From: Loripinus fragilis
Lineage: Eukaryota; Mollusca; Bivalvia; Lucinida; Lucinidae
Direction: 5' to 3'
DNA length: 64,000 bases
NCBI GenBank assembly: GCA_964019695.1
Contig: OZ026522.1
Span: 63,573,811 to 63,637,810, forward strand
The notes beneath the pieces are model-generated. The model did no database searches. It saw only the letters and a program-made list of their open reading frames with translations, and had not been told where the DNA came from. Shown here piece by piece: positions 11,501-23,500 of this stretch (position 1 is the first letter of the stretch; every line of letters starts with the position of its first letter). A program made the translations under genes and the position numbers.

Positions 11501-14500
11501 CGCAAACGTCTATTCTTTACGAAGATTACGAGGGTCAATCGACGTAAAGTACAAACCATCTAGTCTCTCACCCTCCCTCCACGAATATGTCTATAGAATC
11601 TCGTTTTTATAAAGAATGCTTTTTGATATCCATTGCAAACCAGGTGAAAGTGCAGGTATAGTTCTCCAAAAGATCTTATGGCTACAGGGAAACATGTCTT
11701 AAGCGGTCACTTAAAATTAGACAAAACAATAGTCTTAATGGAAAATGGTAGCTTAATGAAGGTCGAAAGTATTGGAGAATGCTGTAGTACTTTTGACCTG
11801 CATTAAGTGATAATAGACATTGAAAACCAAATTTTGGTCTTCTTTTTGAGTGGCCGCTTAAGACAGGTTTTACTGTATGTTTAAATTTGCTTGTTTGTAA
11901 ACACTCAAATCAAAACATGTGGGTGGCATATTTAGATGTCTGGCCCCGAGCTTATAAAACTTTTTCCATGCTCAAATCAGCCAAGCAAGAAATTTACCCT
12001 GCTCATTAATGTTAAAATGCCAACAATTGTTGGCATTTTAACATCTATTAGCATGATAAACACAACATCTGAGAGACTTAAATAAAGAATCTTCTTTATC
12101 TGTCGTAATTTTAGTTTTTTATGAGCAGTTGAAATTTCGTGCTCAGCTGAGTTGAGCATGAAAAGGTTTTATAACCTCGGTCCCAGGTGTTGTTTTGAAA
12201 ACTATTTGTTTTCAGCATTTTCAGCTCAGTAGGTAGAATCGCCGCCAGCAGAAAAAAACGATTCTTTTTCCATTTAGCGCAGGGTCGAATCACATCACTG
12301 TGAGTGTGTGTGTCACAGCAGGGAACTGCAAATAAAAAGTCTAAATGCCTGCTGCCCCCAGTGCTGGGGGAGGGGCGTGGTTACAGATTGCTGGTATATT
12401 ATTGTATTGTATATAAGAAACATCAGGTTTTATTCAAAAGTAACTGTATCTTCTTGCGCCACAAAACCCCTGTAAAAATACAAAACGTATCATTTAACCC
12501 TTAAAACGCTAGCGAAATGACTGCATCAGAAAATATATGTCTATTGGTTAACATACATGTAAGTATAGAGGCAAATAGATTAAATATTATTCAATGACTG
12601 TGATTGTTTTACATCGTTTGAAAACGTATTCCAGTCACGAATTTTCTTTGGAAAATGAAATTTGGAAAATGATTTCCTATGAACTAATGGGACAATGAAG
12701 GGGTTATTTCTTTGAAAGCTGATATTTATTCGTTTTATGTGGTATTAAGTTAAATTTAAAGTTCTGAGTATTGCAGGGTCAAATGATATTTTTTTTTATA
12801 AAATAAGACAAGCCTATGACTTGTTGAAATAATTTTTCAGAGCAGTTCATTAAAATAATTTCCCATTATAAAAAGATTTACTATAACGTTAATGTATTGC
12901 AATAGTCTGCATGCTTGGTGGTCAACCCAATCACGGTTGGCAACTTTGCTTTCCTCTTTAATTGCACGCCGGTGGGTCAGACTTCAGACTCTATGACGGT
13001 TTCGACTTAAAAAAAACTTATCTATTGACAAGATGGCAGGGGTCTGATGCTTTTGACTTTGTCAGGCCCACTGGAGTTTACATGCTTGTATTTCTTTTAT
13101 ATGTTCTAGGAGATGATGCATTGATAATTTAGGGGTCTTTCATGCAAACCAAACATCTATGTGTCTTGATCAACATCTGAACTAAGGATGAGGTTGGTGC
13201 ACCGATAAACCGGTTTAAGCCCTCCAGTAAAATATTTTACTGATCGTTCCAAGGCGGTACTTCTTTTGTGGATCTTTTATGTTTTTTTCTGTCTTGTGTT
13301 TGCTGAGCCTTTGTACGCGTCTATTTATATGTGCCTTGTGGTCACCTGCTGGGAAAGGGCTGGCCTCTTGGCTCTCGCTTGTGGTGTCTAACTGTGAGTT
13401 TGTTACTTTCCCATTGCTATCCTGGGTCAGGTGTGGTACTTGATTGTATCGATTCCTGATCTTTACACCCTTACTTACTTTGGTATTATATTTTATAAAA
13501 GTGACCATCCTAATTATTTTGATAGTTCTTCATTGCTGATGATCCTGGAGGTATCAGTACATAATAAACTGACTTTCCTTAAAGTTTGAAGTTTATCAAG
13601 TTGTTCACCTTCATGCTAGATACAAGGATTATTTAAAAAATAAATTTAATTTTTGGAAAATTCATGGAATCATGAATACTTTGGTCTCTTGCAAAGAAAT
13701 TGAAGCCCAAAGAGCTTCACGTTAACTTTGCAAAGACCTGAAGTATAACTAGACTTCGAGCTAAAAAAAAGGTCCTGCTCCCCCATAGGGAATTTTGCAG
13801 ACATATCCTATCTTAAAGAAAACTTCAACCCGCATCTTTGTAGAGATGTTTGCACTCTGTGCTCTGGGGCGTTAGTCTCTGACAGCCTGTTACATATGTT
13901 ACTGTGACAAACTAAGGAAAAAATCAAAATGAAAGTTTGAGCTACAGAAAGAAGACATTAAACCATCTAATTATTCAAATTGCTTATGTAGTTTGCAAGC
14001 TGAATGACTAAGATACATAAAAGCAGCATTTTAAACAAAATTACAGCCTTCAAAGGTGCTATATGCGTTACATAGATTAAATTTCCCTTTGAAGGTTGAA
14101 ATCGTGACTAACATTATTTAATTTTACAGACAATTTGTTCATTTTTACAAGTGTTTTTAATCTTAGTTTACCAAAATACTCGTTCGACTAATAGAAAAAA
14201 CAAAGTTTGCTTTTCTATCTCAAATACATTGTTTTATATGAGCTATTAAACAACCATACCCCCGATTTTAAGTATCCAAATTTGGTATCTATTCTTGAAG
14301 AAAAATATATGAAAATATTTGACGCTCGTGGATATCTTACATTTTTGGCTCTGTCTTGCTAATGTAAAAAAGAATCATACATTTGCAAGTTTGACATCAG
14401 GATCAGAGCACTTATTAAAGTATGTAACGTATGTTACATGGCAGAGTGAATGAGCAAGGAAATTGTCTTGGAAGTAAGAGATGATATTTCAGAAAAAATA

Positions 14501-17500
14501 CTATTTTTCACACGTTTTCCTATTAATCTCTAGCCTCTGGTGCCTTAGTCATAGTAATTACAGTCATTGCTGATAACAAGTACATGGAATTGTGTTACAG
14601 ATGTTATATATAATCTTTTTTATCACATATTTCCTAATGCCTATAATATTAAAATATATAGACATATAGATAGAAAATAATAGTTCTCATTTAAATGACA
14701 CAATTTAATAAATATTCCCATTAAATTTAATTATTCAAAAACAATCTTTATTCAAGTCACCCTCACAATGGCTATCACTGTGCCTGCTTCTATGGCAAAA
14801 TAATCACCCATTTCATCACAGCCAGTAGAATCATGGCATAGTATTAGGACTGCAAACTGAGTACAATCCTGTTCCTCCACCCCTTTGGGAATTGTGCAGA
14901 CATATCCTACATTAAAGAACAATTCAATCTGCATCATATAAGAGATGTTTGTGCTCTATTAACTAGGGGTTTATCCTGTAATGGTATGATACGTATGTTA
15001 CCTTATCAATTGAAGAATAAATGAATTGAAAGTCTGAGAAACAGAAAAAAGACAAAAAACTATTTATTTATTTGAATACATGCTGAATTCCTTTTATACA
15101 GCTTCTTATGGTGTTACATGTGTTACATTAATTGAGATTACTTTTTAAAATTGGTAAATGTGACAAACATCACCTATAAGCATTTCCGAATGTCAGTGTC
15201 ATGGGATCAAACACCTGATTAAATATGGGTTGAATGCCATTTCACATATATGCATACAATGGAGTATGACTGTGGTATATGTCTCTTCCTGTGAACAGAA
15301 ATTTGATAGGCTGCTTTTTTGCATCATTTTCCATGGAACCTATCCAGTCCTTTGGTGCATTAGTCCTCAGGTCTTAAATCAATAGTATTTTGCTGCGCCC
15401 AAAGAACTTCATAAGTTTTCTTTAGCTACAATGTTGACTCTTGATGGCTTTGGCAGACCGTCTAAAACAATTTCTGTTACACCTTGAAAGTTATCTGGTA
15501 TAAGAGAAAGAATATGAAGTTGGACATTGCCATCAATTATGTTTGCAGCTGGCTGTTTTTTGATGTCAGTACATTGAAGCAAACCTTAAAATAATGTAAA
15601 ATCTATGATTTCTCAGTTTTTGCAGCCATATCATTAGCTGATGCATTCAAAAGAAGAAAAGTGGACTATGGGTAGAATAGAATAACCATTAGTTCTATAT
15701 TATGCTCTATTGAAGATTTATACAGAGTAAACAAGTTGAAAAGGTGCCTCATTTCATGATGCATTGAAAACACTGAAATTGAAAACACTTGTCTCTGACT
15801 ATGTTATCAAAAAGAATGTCACGACAATGCCCTTGCTCATTTATTATGACGAGTTATATATGTTACATCCTTTAATAAGCGCTCTTATCTTAGAAACTTA
15901 GTGATTCATTGAATTGAAAGGGTCTAATTTGCGCTCTGTTTAACCTGCAGTTCATTGCTTTACCTGCTGTGATACATCTAGTTCGTTTATCTGAAGTGAA
16001 AGAGTTACCTCGGTTTCGACACTTCAGAAGTTCTAAGACCTCAAATACGTTTTTGAATGCTTGGGGAAAGATAATAAGTGCAGAGACATTATTAGATGAA
16101 ATTACGAGGGGTATTCAAAAAATACGCGGATAGATGCTGCCATTCCCTCAGTTTTTGACTGAAAGGCGTGAAACTTGCACAAAATGATACCCAGAGAATT
16201 CTGTATGTCCAGTGAAAATTTGATACAATTGGCTTCAAGCATGATCAAACGTCCGTTGTTATAGTAACGTTGTGTCGTCACACCCGGCCCAACGTCATCC
16301 AACGTCACGTTGACGTCGCGTTATCCCAGAGTGATTATTGATTGGTTTTTTCCCATACCTTTCCGTAATTTCTGTCTAAAGGCATTCGTCCTTTTCAAAG
16401 TACTCCCCTTTGAATGAAATGCACTTTCTACACCTTTTAACCCATGAATAGAAACAGTTCTTGTATGCCGATGGTCCAAGGGAAGCGATTGCGGACTGCA
16501 CAGCCCTTTGCAAATCGTCAAATTGTCGGCCTCGCAGAATCTTCTTCAGTGTGGGGAACAAGAAGAAATCACAGGGGCCAAATCAGGGCTGTAAGGAGGA
16601 TGACCAAGCACTTCAATGGACCGTCTGTTGATCGTTTCCTGAGTCGTAGAAGCCCGATGGCTAGGCGCATTGTCATGATGATACAGCATGGTCGGCAACA
16701 GGGGTGCTCTTTTCTTCCGCATGGCTAGAAGGAGGTCTCTGTTCAGTACCTGTTGGTAAGAAATGTAAACCATAGGAAGCGATCTACTAAACATGTTATC
16801 GATTGTTTCCATATTATAAATAATGCTTATTAGTCAGGGGCGATCGGGACTCCCGTGCGAATTTGATGCCAATTTATGGTGACCTATACCAAATCAAACT
16901 TTAGGGGATAACTAATGAAAATCACCTGGTCACCCATCTGGGTTTTACGTCTGGACGTCATTATGACGTCATCAAATAACGTATATTGTATCAGTGCAAT
17001 TTAAACGGTATGTCCATTGTTGTCTATGGCGATCAGGACTTTCTTGCATTTTGTTTGCCAATTTCAGTCGAAATGCACCAAATTTAATCTTAGGAGGTTA
17101 ATAATTAAAATTAACATGTCGCCCATAGTGTTTTCGCATCAGAACAAAAAGATGACGTCATTGAAATGGCGCCTAATATTTAAATACCACATATATATGC
17201 GTTTTGTCCATTTCCAACGCATGGGAATATTCCTTTAATCAACTGGCAGCCTTATCATGCCTGAATACAAACTCTTTTAAATCGTAACATACAAAATATA
17301 TTCAGATAGTGTGAAGTCTTGTTTGTTTGTTTGATTTGATTCTTAACGTCCACTCAACAATCTTTCAGTTATGCGGGACGGGTCTTCCTGGGTTGAACCA
17401 GTACTAAGCTAGGATATAGTGTGAAGTCAGTTCGAGGGTGGGACGTAAATGCCGTCACGATTTACGAATAAAAAGACAGTGGAGTGAATGAAAATCACGA

Positions 17501-20500
17501 TAATGAACGGTGTAAATATAATCTCTTATGCTTATAAATATATATAGATGTACCAGGACCTCTGACCAATGACCTTTGGGTCTTTCTATTTCAAACGATT
17601 GATGCAGAATACGTAAAATGAGCCAGTCCGGGTAGAACATATGTGTATGTCAAAGCTTTTATAGTAAATGTAAATAAATGCCCGAAACCTTTTTTCTAGT
17701 ACAACATATCAATATTGTAAATAGAGCCACGCTCAAAAGCTTTTGGCTTATCTGTAGCTGCTTATCCTACACTCAAAGAAAAGACAGTAGTAATAATCAT
17801 TTGCATACACTATCAACCAAACTCATTATACATGTAGTCCGATTTTGACCCCTGAAGAATTAAACGTTAGAAGAGTCTACTTCGTAGTAAGTTCATGATA
17901 TGGAAATAAGGATAAACCCTCTTCAAGTTACCCATTGTACTTCAACCACTGGCAATATTTTACACGAGTCCTCTTCTGCTCCACGGCAATACAAATCAGT
18001 ACAATATAAATGGTTTACTTTGTACTTACACCGAGATGTTTCGCATACAGACATGCTGCAACTACATTTTATCAGCTGCAGAGGGGTTTCGGTGGCAGGA
18101 GGCAACATGCGCGGATCCAGGGATTTTTGTCAGTCTTATATAGTCTTCAGCTTATTTTACAGTTTACAGAGGGGGTCCAATGGTTTTATTGCTGAGAAAA
18201 CTATACTTATACTTTACCAAGGATCCAGAGGGGGTCCATTATTTTCCAGGGAGAAGGGGGGTGTCAAACTTTTACCAGGGGGGATCCAAATGCTAATTTC
18301 TTTAGAAACCCATGTACGTACTTGTTATTTTCCAGGGGGGTGTCCGGACCCCCTATCCCCCTCTGGATCCGCACATGGGCAATGCCATCATAACGGGACA
18401 ATATTTATCACAGTCCCGCTTCTAACCATAATTGTCAGGCATTGATTTGTCAGGATTAATGACAGATGAGGTTTTCCAAATGATGCACTGGTACTGCGCA
18501 CGTTTGACACCTTCGAGAAACACAGCTCTTGGAAGTGGTAGTTTTTGCAATTCAGCTTTTTTTTCTCCCAAATATCCACTACGTCAACGCAGTGAGTCGA
18601 ACAATATCGGTGACTGGCTAATACAAAGTAAGAAAGATGGCAAAGATCAGGAATCGATACAATCAAATACCACACCTGATCCAGGATACCGATGGGAAAG
18701 TAACAAACTCACAGTTAGACATCACAGACGAGAGCTAAGAAGTCAGGACAATTTACAAATATATTACTCTAGTGGATCCGCCACAGTGCTTTCTAAGGTC
18801 ACTGAGCCGAGGTGAAAGAATGCATCGTGGATAGAGTCTCTAGCACAGCTAAATGCCTGCCAATATGATTTCTTGCTCTTTCCTGACATTGAACTAGTTA
18901 ATATCAGCACCTGAAAGTGCATGGAATTCGATCAGAGCCTTGGTTGTGACATCACCAATGCCACATTGACATCTTTAATAAGTGTTCTGATCTTAGAAAC
19001 TTGATGATATATGAGCAAGACTGTTTAAGAAAATATAAAATATCAACACTCTGCAATTGTTTTATATATGTTTTATTTAAGCGGCGAAAACAAAATTTGC
19101 TCCTCTGCAACCTTGGAGTAGGGTTGTGCATTAGCTCATATAAGACAAAATATTTAAGACAGAAAAGCAAACTTTGGTTTTTGTGTTCGTCAATTGAGTA
19201 TAGGTTTGTTAAACCTAATCTAAAACGATATTCATTAATATTCCATAGGGAACAATGTTAAACACATATGATAATCTTACTCTTAATTCAATATTTCGGC
19301 CAAAGGCCTTTATCAAGAAACACATGCTCTTCAATGTCAACTACATAGTCTCTGTTCCACCATCTTGTAGTTGACATTGAAGTGCATGTTTTCTTGATAA
19401 TGGCCTTTGGCCGAAATATTGAATTTAGAGTAAAATTATAATGATAATTTAAAACGGTTTGAAACCGACTCAGAGCAGTCGTTAAACTAAATGACGATAG
19501 CCAAAATTACCACTTTTAAATTATAATTAAGTTCATGTAACGCACATAATACAACATGTAGCCGTAAACAGCTGTCATATATAGTAAAGTAATCCAATAA
19601 TTTGCAGACTATTAGAATGCTCATTGATTAGCTAGTTTTAAAGTCTTTTTTCTGTAGCTTAAACTTTCAATTTTCTTATTCTCAAATTGATAAAGTAACA
19701 TATGTAACAAACTGTTACAGGCTAACACCTATGCTTACAGTGTGCAAACATCTCCTATTCGATGCACCTTGAATTGGTACATACGATAGAGTATACAAAA
19801 GGGTTTGGGATGGAGCAGGTCAATACTCAGCTTGTAGTCAAAATCTTGTTTGATGATCATTCTGTTTTTTATGAGATGAGGAGGACAATTATTTTACCAG
19901 AGAAGCAGAAATAATAATCGATATTGTATATGACTTTGATAAGGATTGGTTTAGAATATTAACTTTAGAAAGGGACATTTACTAAACTGTACTGTTTAAA
20001 TGTGAAACGATTTTTTCTATGTTCCTCTAGGATGTATCTTTATTTTAGAATTATTCATATTAGGAAATATTGAAAACAAATATTCATAACATCTGTAACA
20101 AAGGTACAGGGGCTAAATAATCATCAATACCTAAGACTTAGGCACCAAAGGCTGGAGACTTTAGCTAGGAAAACATGCGAAATGTATTCATTTTATCCTG
20201 AAATATCATCTCTTACATCAAGTCAATGCCCTTGCTAAATAATTATGTCATGTAACATATGTTACAACCTTTAACAAGTGCTTCAATCTTGTTGTTAAAC
20301 CTGCAAATTCTACAATTTTAATAATATGAGCAAGACAATTCCAAATATGCAAGATATCCAACAGCAGCAAATGTTTTCATATACTTTTACTTAAATGATT
20401 CCTTCCAAATTCGGCTCCTTAAAATTGGGTATAGCCTTTGGGTTGTTTAATTGCACGCATAAGACACTATATTTAAGTATAAGAGCATACTTTGGATTTC

Positions 20501-23500
20501 TCTAACCAAAATGAGTTAGTTAGTACAAAATAATCAAAACATTTTGGAAAATGCACATATCAGCTAAAAAGTAAATGATATTGGTCACAAGTTTCATGTT
20601 TAAAGGGTATTCTAATTAAAGTAACGTACATAACACAACAGGAAGCTGTAATTTTGCTCCAAAAGAATTTATAGGTAGCTAAAGTTGTCAATATGCAGAC
20701 CATATGATTAATTTAAATAATAAGCAATCTTTCTGTAGCTCAAACTTTTAATTTTCTTTTTTTCTAAATTTAATATGGTAACATATGTAACAGGCTGTCA
20801 GAGACTAACGCCCCGGCGAACATAGTGCAAACATCTATCAAAAGACGCAGCTGTGAATCCTCGTTTAGATAGGATAAGATAAGCTTGCAAAATTCCCCAG
20901 GGGGAGCAATAACATTCTCAGCCACCAGTCTAAAGGTGGCCTGATAAGCTGGGTATTTATATGAAATCTACGGTATTTTGCATGCAAAATATAGTTATCG
21001 ATAAATAATTCATTGTCAAAGTCAGGTAAAGCATTGATGTAACCATCATATGACTAAAATAATTGATATTATGTTAAAAAAAGTATTTGTGTTGGATAAA
21101 TATGACCATACCGACACAAACTATAGCTTTTATTAACGGGCAGTTTCTTACATATTTATGACGTCATAACTAGCCTCAGACGCCGATTTGAGATGGGTGA
21201 CCACCTTTAAATTAAAGGTAAGACTCCACTGAAGGTTTTTATATAGGTCACCATAAATCGGCACACAATTCACACGGGACCTATTTTTTGTCCCTAAGGG
21301 CCCTAACTATATCTAGAAATGTTAAATGTTGTTTAATTTCAAACTTACCTTTGAGTAGTAATTTGCTGTGACCGTCTGTCCTCGCGGAACGGCATGGCTA
21401 AGGATGACGCCCTGGATGTAGAAGAACATGATGAACATCTGTTTCTTCGTTGAACGACTGACTTTAAATTTCTTTGGTGATGGAGACCCTAGAGTTTTCC
21501 ACATTGTAGACTGTTCTTTTGATTCTGGTTCATATAGACTGATCCACGTCTCGTCTGCGGTCACAATCCTACCGAGAAAATCTTTCCCTTCTCGTTCGAA
21601 TCGCTGAACTAAACGCTGGCATGACTCCACTCTTTGTGCTTTCTGACACTCTGACAGCATTTTAGGGATCCATCTTGCGCATAATCTCCTCATATTTAAA
21701 TTCTCGTGAATAATAGTATGCACTGTCCCAACACTACAGTCTACCCGCTGGCTAACTTCTCTAATCGTGATACGTCTGTCTTTATCCAGGAGTTCTTTGA
21801 TTTCCTGAACTTTCTGCGACGTTATTGACGTCGGACGTCCGCTGCGCTGATCGTCCATCACACTTTCATATCCGTTTTCATACCGCGAGTACCACTTATG
21901 CAATGCCGTTCTCTTCATTGCAGCATCGCCGTATGCCTTGACCAACATATCCATAGTTTCTTTTCTGTTTTTTCCATTGAGAACACAGAATTTAATCGCT
22001 GTTCTCTGTTGGACGCTCATTTTGATCCACCTTGTTTAAACAAAATGGCCGCTAACGCTCAAATGACGTCATACGTTAATGTGACGTCACTGACGTCGTG
22101 TCAAGATATGGCGCCAAACTGTGCTAAAATTTGGAGATGATTTTGGATCAGACGCAAGTGATAGACGTCATTTTTGGAAGGACACAAGTTTGCGTTCTGT
22201 TACATTTTGGGCCGGGTGTTGCGAGGTGACGTTACCATAACAACCATAGATTTATCATGCATAAAGATAATGTAAGTAAAGTGACACTCTGAATACAGAA
22301 TTCTTTGGGCATCATTATGTGCAAGTTTCGCGCTGTTAAGTCAAAAACTGAGGGAATGGCAGCATCTGTCCGCGTATTTTTTGAACACCCCTCGTATGTT
22401 TGTTTCATGTATGGAAAGGCTACATTTATAAAAGTTAACCAGCTAAGATATGATTCTTTTTCACAGAAATATCAAGGTACATCAGTCCAGGTACTCACTG
22501 CCTTTAATGGCATAGTTTTCCTCCTTGTAAAGCTTTAGTCTTTCTCCTACTTGCAGAGTAGAGTATGTTTGATAGAAGAAAAACTGAAATTAATCACTTT
22601 GGGGATTTATATAGTTAACCCTTAAAGCGCCAATATCGACTGCAGCAGACTACAAATTTGCAACATCTTTCGTAATTTTCAGAAGCAATAAGGTATGATA
22701 TATCATGAGAATTGTCTGCCAGCAGAAATTCTCATGATATATCATGCTTTATTTGTTATTTTTGAAAAAGCGACAAAATTTTAAATTGTCGTATGCTAGG
22801 TTGCGCTTTAAGGGTTTATGTCTACCTACCTAGAATTCAAACTACTGATGATTCTTAACAAAACCTCTAGCCCCAGAATTGCGAATTTATGTGGTTTGAC
22901 TGTATATTTGTATATTTCTTTCAGACAAGATATCCGATCACCTGCCAAGTTTATTCCTACGAGTACACTGACACAACAGACGACGCTAGCGCAAGATTTG
23001 GCACCTGAGGGAGTTGCAATATCTGAAGATAATAGTTTGGCATATATCACTTTACAGGTTTGGTTCATTTAATTCATTTGACAGGACAAGTGGCGACCTT
23101 CCTTTGTTTACTTGTACCAGACGATTTTCCGCAAAACGATGTTAAACGAAAATTTATCCTAGTCATTATACAGGGTACACTCGTGCCTAATTATAATGCA
23201 TACATTGAAGAGAGGTCACCTTATGTGAGATGGTGTTATCCCATACCAAATCGGGAAAATTTGCTCCCAAATGGAGCTAGTTCATTCCTTTAAGTGAAGT
23301 CACCATTTTGATAAAGGATGCAATCGAAGTAAAATCATCCTCTTTTGAGTAGTTTCCCTTTGATGTGATTTAGATACTTAAACGTTCAAGCCCCAAGGTT
23401 ATAAAACCTTTTCATGCTGAACTCAACTGAGCACGAAACTTCAACTGCTCATACACGTAAAGTTGAAAAGACAGCAAGGATCAGGAATCGATACAATCAA

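Larger units (their letters stand above)
16750..21348 (-). other. intron-like insertion in the mariner transposase, with inverted-repeat ends
   Basis: On the minus strand the insertion begins AAG|GTAAGT (donor at 21348) and ends CTTACCAACAG|GT (acceptor at 16750). Removing it restores the transposase frame exactly at phase 0. AGGTA is present at both edges, compatible with a short target duplication or with co-opted splice signals. The ends are inverted repeats of about 100-130 bases (16840-16960 against 21185-21290, sharing ATTTATGGTGACCTATA and GGTCACCCATCT). The interior holds nested repeats, including copy C. Whether it is spliced cannot be decided from sequence. Confidence 0.75.
16105..22394 (-). 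mobile_element. mariner transposon with TA target duplication, carrying a 4.6-kb insertion
   Basis: Terminal inverted repeats CGAGGGGTATTCAAAAAATA (16105) and the complement of CGAGGGGTGTTCAAAAAATA (ending 22394) are flanked by TA on both sides (16103-16104, 22395-22396). The uninterrupted site survives in copy A at 6921-6922 (GATGAAAATATGTGGG read on the minus strand), which confirms both edges. Without the insertion the element would be about 1.7 kb. The transposase reads on the minus strand in two blocks, 21349-22020 and about 16376-16749. Confidence 0.92.

Noticed and set aside
17900..18445. 181-codon plus-strand open frame
   Set aside because: It runs through the CGCGGATCCAG MITE and unassigned sequence. 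The glycine- and proline-rich part is repeat.
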